A stretch of 64,000 bases of DNA, taken from the NCBI GenBank assembly GCA_900708905.1, contig CAADRB010000014.1, positions 1,621,447 to 1,685,446 of the forward strand, given 5' to 3'. Positions 57,555 through 64,000 of the stretch are shown here, piece after piece. The stretch comes from Hymenolepis diminuta (taxonomy: Eukaryota; Platyhelminthes; Cestoda; Cyclophyllidea; Hymenolepididae). The notes beneath the pieces are model-generated. The model worked only from the letters and a program-made list of their open reading frames with translations. It ran no database searches and had not been told where the DNA came from. Each line of letters opens with the position of its first letter. Positions within the stretch are counted from its first letter, which is position 1. Made by a program: the position numbers and the translations under genes.

Positions 57555-60095
57555 GCATCCGTGCCCCACTCTAAATATCAGCTAGAATATCAGACGATAT
57601 AAAGTATATCGGGATATAAAATTAATTGAACCAAAATATAAAAAATTAAACTATTTTAAAATTTTGATTAATTTCACAATTTTAAATGCATAAGTTTATT
57701 CGATACTTATCAAAACTTTTCAAAAGTTGTATGGCATTACGATTTATTCAGTTTCGCATGACTATTTAAAGCTTAACTAAAAAAGGCAGTACCAAAATGT
57801 CTTGATATCTTGATAAAATCAAGGTCTTAAGTTTATTTGGCTAATACAATTATTATCAGATTTTTCAAAACTAAGAACCACTAAATCGGTCTAAATAAAC
57901 ATGCTAAATAAATATCCTGGGATCAAATATGACTTTTGGAATTTAAGGATAGCTCTGCAAGATATCCTAAAAATGCCATGACTAAGTGATTTTACAATTT
58001 ACCAAAATTAAAAATATATACAACATAGTTAGGTGTCATATTTAACTCCTAGCGATTAGGAACAATGCAAGATTGGTAGCCCGAATGCACACACAGGTAC
58101 CCGTGCAGCCTCCACCCACTACGGATGATACCGACAGTCGCACATGACTAAAGTCTCACGAAGAAATATACGCATATGATCAAAATATCTTTATTAACAA
58201 ATTGGGGTGAAATCTAAAGTATTATCTAATTGTGTAGTTGGTCTCAAATTTGCGTAACTTGGTGAAGCTTAAACACTGGTGTAATGTGTCTAGGTCACTT
58301 AAAAGGAATAAATCAAGTTACTCATGTTGATAGAACAGTTTGGAATTTGCCGGGGAATCCACTCTTACTTATTAATAGAATATTAAGTTTATGTAAAAAC
58401 GTTTCAATGGTTTTACGAAAGAATGCTATGACGTGCTCCAAAAGTGTAAATGCACGTTATCGCTATGTCACCACAACGAGGTCAGCCACCATTCATCGAA
58501 TGTCTATTCTAACCTACTCTGGCACATCTCCTAATGGAATTAAATTATTTGTTCAGCCCTCACCAGCTAATCGCTATTGGGACAAACCCAATACTATGGA
58601 AATATTTAGACGATTAATTTCATAAATAAGGGTTAGATTTTCCCACTCTAATTAAACCTCTCTCTCAATCTAGAGTCTGAGCACAACATAGGGCTTGATG
58701 GCACAGCACAACTACTTGATGACACGTTTGTTTATGATATGTCACTCAGGTTCAATCGTTGTTTTGGGATTATCTATGATCACACTTAAGCCATCCCTAT
58801 TTGGTTGCCGATAATGTCATATCTGCTACCTATAGCAAAAATACTATCCACTGACAAGAGTGAAAACTGTAAGTTCAACCTAGGCAATTAATGAATTCAC
58901 TTTTGATCCATTATGAAATCATATTTAAGCTTTTAATCCATGCATAATAGATTCGTATTTTTTTAATAAGCTGCCTAAAATGTTATTATAATACGGCAAA
59001 TTTATGGAGTAATAGGCTGACATAAGCCTATTCATTAAATAACTTGAAAAGAGGTGTTATAATGCTGCCTTAAGTTGGAAAAATAAAGGTCCGAGTAATT
59101 ATTCGTTCCCACAAAACTGAATAATGGTATGTTTACGATGTTTCATGCAGCCTCCGAATTTACATTTAAAAATCAGCTTTTGATTTATTTGAAGTATTTT
59201 TCCTAAAACTGTTTAAATGTGGACATAGGCTGCATAGAGGAAATAAGTAAACTCACGTCACCAGATCAGTATGGTGGTGGACAGCAAGCTTCTTCAATTT
59301 ATTGATCAACATATTTGGGTTTGAATGCAAACCTTTCCTCGTTAGATGTCAGTCATGATTCCCGGTTGTTGTTTTCGTGAGGTAATTTGTTTTGTATAGG
59401 TGTCTACAGCAAACACGAAAACCTGGGCACCTTTGAATACCGCTGTCGAGATTTTCTTGTTTTTTATCGCCAGACATTGATAATAAACCTGCCGTTTACA
59501 GCAACTACACTAACGGAAATGCAAAATTCGAAATTAACATTCTGGATCTTTTAACATGAAGGTTGACAAGATATATATTCCACATAATTTTAATAAAAAA
59601 TCCTAATATTTATGCTTAATTTTAACAAAGCATGACATATTTGAAATATTTAGCTGTCGTTTAAGTTATTCACAGACCTCAGTTGTTTTTCAAGTCAATT
59701 GTTATTGCATTAGTTTGACCGATTGGGTAGGTGTTGTTGTGCTTGCATTGTTTTCAGATCGTTCAATTTATATGGTTTATGTGTTAATATTATTATTGCT
59801 TCTTAGACTTTATGCTGAATTATATTGGCATTTACCACGATCTTTTTGGTTCGCCACCAATTAATATATAATTTTCTCATGATTATTTGTTATTTTTTAC
59901 ATCTTTAGACATTTATTATTTTTATTTGACTATCCTAATTGATATATTTTAACTAATTGCATTATTAGCTTTTATGTACTTTGTATATTTTCAACATATT
60001 TTGCTTAATGTCTTGAAGCAACGTGCTTTTCTCTTAGAATATGCATTATTAATACGTCTTTTTTTTCATTTTCTTTAGAAATGAACTTATAGAAT
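57555..60095. other. Intergenic between divergent TRNT1-like and formin genes
   Basis: About 2.5 kb. The 113-codon open frame at 58284-58625 (ATG, with ILTYSGTSPNGIKLFVQPSP) has no recognised relatives and low coding character; I leave it unannotated. A TTTCTTTAG at 60070-60078 is an acceptor just before the formin start, so a non-coding first exon of the formin may lie in this region. Confidence 0.5.
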
Positions 60096-61349
60096 ATGAC
60101 TTCTGAAGATACATCTGTATGGAACAGTTTTATTCAATCTCTCGATGTTGATCCCGACAAAGCTAAAAACATCGAGCAGTTGCCAGAAAGTCAAAAGAGG
60201 CAACTTATCGAGTCTTATGTAATTTCTTTTCCTTTTATTATTTTCATCTTCTCTTTAGACAATCAAAACATCTAAACACTCCGCTTTTCACTATGTAACT
60301 CTAATCAAAGGTCTCCGTAGTTACCGTGGCCCACTTGGCAAAGTAAGACTTCGTTTGTTGGGCTTTAAACTCTCCAATTATAGTCGCGAAAGAACAATCT
60401 GCAAACCGCACGCGAGGTCCTTAATGCTACTGAAATCTCCCTTCGCACTAACAATGTTTCGTATGTTTTTTTGCGCAGTAGTTTACTTAATTTCTAGGTG
60501 GGTTTATGAATTTCTTGACAAGGGAGGTCATCAAGCACTTCAAGAGTATATGTCGAAGACGGTTCGGAATATGCTCAGGTATTTTGTGTTTGCCATGTAC
60601 ACTATTTCCTGCCCCTTGAATTTACCTGTTTATAATTCTACTGTCTTGTCCGCTTTATTCACCATCATTTATCCCTTTCGCATTAAAAAGTGACCTCCAA
60701 AAAATCGCCGGAAACTCTTCATCCTCTGTTCTGTAAGTGGCTCTCCTCTGCATGTATTTTAGCCCCCTCTAATCCTTGTAAGTGATTTGACTTTCTAAAC
60801 ACCAAGCTCGTTTTGTGCGTTTTCTCCCACACATGGCTTATTAAAATCGATATATTGGTCTATCTAATTGGTTTACTTTATTTTTTTCAGCAATTCCGTT
60901 CTTCCACCAAGTATTTGTCGACGGAGAAACTGTCTGCACAGTGTATCCAATCTAGATGATGACCAACTCTCCCTGCATTACCTTACGGAATTCTCAGATA
61001 AGACTAGTACCGGATCTCGTAGCCTCTTTTGTCATCGTGGTGGAACTGGTAGTTCTAGCAAGAAATCAAGCTCTAGAAATGCAAGTGTTGAGAAGCGTCG
61101 ACATTCCTCGAATAAGGACAACCCAACAGGTACAGCGAATTATGAAAGTATACACCTTGGTGTTAAATGCTATCGGGCTTTACTCAATAATCAGGTGAGA
61201 TTTTTGTCCAACAGTCTATTGTTTTGATGATCTGGAAAATCAAAGTTTAGTTTTGAATTCCTTTACTTTCAGCGTGGATGTACTATGATCTTCGAACAAC
61301 CGGAGAGTATTAATACCATTGCGCTGTGTCTGCTACATCCTAGTTTTCA
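60096..61349 (+). CDS. FMNL: FMNL-type formin, N-terminal GBD/FH3 exons (partial)
   Basis: Formin of the FMNL/FRL class; actin nucleators controlled by Rho-family GTPases through the N-terminal GBD/FH3 domain. Exons: 60096-60218, 60259-60342, 60384-60460, 60498-60578, 60891-61194, 61273-61349. All junctions are GT-AG, phases match, and the introns are short (37-312 bp). ATG at 60096 follows an in-frame TAG and gives MTSEDTSVWNSFIQSLDVD (not the myristoylated MGN start of vertebrate FMNLs). Signatures: LPESQKRQLIESY (29-41); EISLRTNNVSWVYEFLDKGG (86-105), the FMNL core sequence spliced across two introns; a Ser/Lys-rich insert (about 155-205); VKCYRALLNNQRGC (213-226); and FEQPESINTIALCLL. About 249 residues are firmly assigned; the remaining FH3, FH1 and FH2 parts are missing from what I can join. 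A possible next exon begins at 61417. Confidence 0.85.
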
Positions 61350-61416
61350 GTGAGTAAATTTACTAATTTGTTTATGACACATTTGTAAACATATCTGTTT
61401 CATTTTGAATACGCAG

Positions 61417-61468
61417 AAATACCAAGGCTGGCAGCAATTTTGATTGCAAGATAATATCATGCATCTAG
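61417..61468 (+). CDS. FMNL: Possible next formin exon with in-frame stop
   Basis: After TACGCAG at 61410-61416 the phase matches the preceding exon and reads (Q)NTKAGSNFDC. NTKA is what FMNL proteins show at this point (xTKALVLELL). No GT donor follows before a TAG at 61466-61468. Either the transcript ends here, giving a formin without FH1/FH2 of about 266 residues, or a GC donor after AAG at 61426 joins it in phase to 62394 (restoring TKAL), or the exon contains an error. Confidence 0.4.
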
Positions 61469-62393
61469 AGTTATGCTTAGTGTCAATGGACTAGGGGTAG
61501 AGTTGGTAGATTTGTTATGCTTTTTTGGTACTGTTATTCGGTAGTCTGTTCCACTCAATAAATTGACAAACTCATTACTTTCCTCATAAAACATGGTTGA
61601 GATTGACATAGTATTAGTATTTCTTATAATAAAAAAGGAACATGCAATCTAATTAACCATCCAACATTTTTCAAAACAAATTTCCAACTGAACACAGTGG
61701 TCTCAAAAATCGTAGCTCAAGTAGGTCTTAAGTAAGGTGAAATCTTTATTTTTTGCCTTTAACTTTTCCAATTTCGTTTTTCTTTCCCTCCAAGATATAT
61801 AGTATTGACTGTTGTGTATAGCTGATGAGGAATTTTGCTTATCAATGTTTTATCACAAGCATCTATAATATTGCACATCTTTCAAAGAATGAATGTATTA
61901 TTTTATATTTTACATGTTCTAGTGAGTTAATTCATCATTTTATTATCTAAGGCTAAAAGATATTTTTCTCTCGGAAGAAACCAGACAGTAGCTACATAAC
62001 GTTAACTTTAGGGAACTCGTCTACATTTTAAGTGGATTCCGAGCTTATCAAACTGAACCAAAATCTGGGTTTTCAACGCGATCAGTGTGATATCTCGTTA
62101 TTTTTATCGCCTTATTTCTCTTTCTCATTTTTCTGGCAATGGTTGTGTGGAAGAAACTGGAATTACCCCAGGAATTTATGCAAAACAGCTCACTTATTGG
62201 ATGATTCGATCAAATTAACCTCATTTTACTTACTAAACAACTAAAATTTGTGCACATGCGTATTTGTCACTCATGTCTTCACATGAAGATTAACTGTTAA
62301 AGGGTCGTTATTGGGAATCGAATGATCCCTAGTACATAGAGTTGATAACTGGCCATTGCAAATGTTGATTAAATCTGAGTCTGCTTTTCCAGG

Positions 62394-62650
62394 CGTTAGG
62401 GATTGGTCATGACCTTCAAGATAGCTTTCCTACTGGTGCTCCTCCAGAATTCTACCACAACATCAGATTGGGGAAGTTGTCTGTTTTGCCTCCTTCCTCT
62501 TCTCTGTCCACTTTTCTGGCACAGCATTTGGACCCGGAGTGCGCAAATCACCGGTTGCGTGTGACTGTACTAACATGTGTTGACACTCTTTCTCTCTGTA
62601 TGATTCATCGTTCGGTCTTTTCTCTTTCTCTCGCTGTTGGCTTTTACTGA
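62394..62650 (+). CDS. Candidate downstream exon of the formin gene, function unclear
   Basis: After TTTTCCAG the frame is open for 85 codons to a TGA at 62648-62650: ALGIGHDLQDSFPTGAPPEF, further on SLSTFLAQHLDPECANHRLR and VTVLTCVDTLSLCM. Composition looks coding to about 62600, where a GT donor could exist, and then becomes low quality. The helix LRVTVLTCVDTLSL sits where FMNL proteins have the KALVLELLAAVCLV helix, but the match is loose. It requires phase 0, whereas the exon ending at 61349 gives phase 2, so an intermediate exon is needed. Confidence 0.4.
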
Positions 62651-64000
62651 AAAAGTTGATCGTTCAAGTGGAAAGTAAAACTGTCTGTGTGGTTGACATA
62701 CGTATTTGATAGTTGTGTGTGTGGACTGCTGACTCATGCTTGACTGCTATGAGAGAATCCTGGCCTTTCGTGGTTTCTCTGAAATATGACTCGTCGCGGA
62801 GGTATTCCTGTGGATACACGGAGATTCGGTGCACAGGATTGGTGTATAGCTCGTTATTGGCATGACCGCTCATAGTGACCAAGAGAAAGGTGCAGCAGAA
62901 TGTGAGTTTCTCATCGAATGCCACTCCCCTCTTCAAGTGAAGCCTGGAACATTACTTAATAACGCTTGACTCTAGAAACTGCATTTAGCCACTCTTTTAT
63001 TAAGAGTATAATCATCTATTTATTTATAGATCTATCAGGCAGTATTAATATTCGAACAAAGGCATAGCTTTAAGACTATAATTTTAGAGAGTGTAGGAAA
63101 GTTTGATATATTGGGCTTGGAATTTTACTAGGCTTTGTTTATAGAGTGTGTACAAGCATTTTTTGCTTTTTAAGTTTATCCGACTACAAAAAAAAACAAA
63201 AAACCAAAATTCAAATATGGATATTCACTAAAGTCTCGAAGATAAACTACAATCGCAGAATTAGAGACGATAAATGGGACTTGACATCTCTTTTCTTTTA
63301 GCAGGACTTAAACACTAAGAAATTGGGCACTTAAAGTCATTTAGTTTGGCCGAAGTTTAGTAAAGGCGGTTTTTAATTTACTAGATGCGTATCAGTAAAT
63401 ATTTGAATACAAAGGCAACAAGTTCATGATTTTCTAAATCGTTATCAAATACGGTCTCTTCTATTACATAATAGAAAAAACAATAACTTCGTTTGCCTAA
63501 TTAGATGTATCATTCTTGCACTCATATGATACGATTCTAATCCATTGGTGAACAGCGATTGTTTAATATTGATAACTGAGGAATTTTAGAATAAATTACT
63601 TATACATTTATTTATTTGTCAATGGTCGAATCTTGGATGAATGGTCCCTCTCGTGGGCAATGAATAGTTTATGAGGTTGTCTAGACCAATTTGACGAATC
63701 TGTCTCCGTGGTTATGGGGTAGTTTATGTTTCCCGTTGCCTGACCGAGAATTTGTGATTTTAAATGCACTGGATCGTTGACCATCGGATGTGATTTGTTT
63801 ATAGTCTTTTCACGTATATCAACATATCATTTCTGTCCAAGTTTACTATTTACTCATATTGAGAATAGTCATTCTTGTCTAATATCCAAAGTTAATGAAA
63901 ACTTGTATTAGCCTTACTCGTCTTGTAGTACCGTTAACTTGCTATCAGGGCAATCCATGTGGTCATTCTTCACCACTCTCAGTTGATTTTTATCTGCATT
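62651..64000. other. Intron or intergenic, nothing recognised
   Basis: AT-rich with T-rich runs; the minus-strand open frame at 62664-62936 has no recognisable character. Probably intron of the formin gene if it continues beyond the window. Confidence 0.5.

Noticed and set aside
58284..58625. 113-codon open frame between TRNT1-like and formin genes
   Set aside because: No recognised motif and no promoter or splice signals; kept only as a note in the intergenic entry.
1..64000. CRISPR arrays, bacterial operons, prophage or plasmid features
   Set aside because: No regularly spaced repeats, no Shine-Dalgarno-linked gene strings; the sequence is eukaryotic with introns.

Overview
The window looks like nuclear DNA of an invertebrate animal, most likely a flatworm (Platyhelminthes; a parasitic class such as tapeworms is plausible, but I cannot fix the species). 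The reasons are AT-rich intergenic DNA full of degenerate dispersed repeats, GT-AG introns, animal gene families (cytosolic HSP70 ending in EEVD, HSP90 family, CCA-adding enzyme, FMNL-type formin), and HSP70 proteins that by memory are closest to flatworm HSP70s. No operons, bacterial promoters, CRISPR arrays or rRNA were seen.

Layout. The left two thirds is a chaperone neighbourhood. There are four HSP70 genes: 1-555 (-, cut by the window edge), 19444-21377 (+, internal N gap), 35376-37367 (+, complete, intronless) and 42062-44019 (+, internal N gap). A divergent two-exon HSP90-family gene lies at 1561-4730 (-), tail to the first HSP70. Three of the HSP70 genes have TATA boxes about 55-75 bp before the ATG plus heat-shock elements and CCAAT boxes. 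The complete copy at 35376 lacks these and may use an upstream 5'UTR exon. The HSP70 copies share long identical blocks whose ends coincide with the assembly gaps, so either gene conversion or repeat collapse in the assembly has shaped them.

Next to the fourth HSP70 is a large intronless gene (45886-49518, -). It encodes 1210 residues of K/S/P/E-rich, presumably disordered protein carrying eight copies of a short helix-plus-DPE motif that I do not recognise. It has its own TATA box and a heat-shock-like element, and is the best candidate here for something undescribed.

The right end holds two ordinary multi-exon genes in divergent orientation: a tRNA nucleotidyltransferase (TRNT1-like, 54612-57554, -) and the N-terminal GBD/FH3 part of an FMNL-type formin (60096 onward, +). 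Smaller finds are a pair of BTB-like exons (27855-28324, -), an unrecognised and possibly frameshifted coding locus (13337-14210, -), and a short coding-looking ORF (52464-52652, +).

The rest, about two thirds of the window, is intergenic. It contains at least six families of diverged dispersed repeats, including tRNA-derived SINE-like elements with A-box and B-box promoters. All similarity statements come from reading the sequence and from memory of the families; no search was run.
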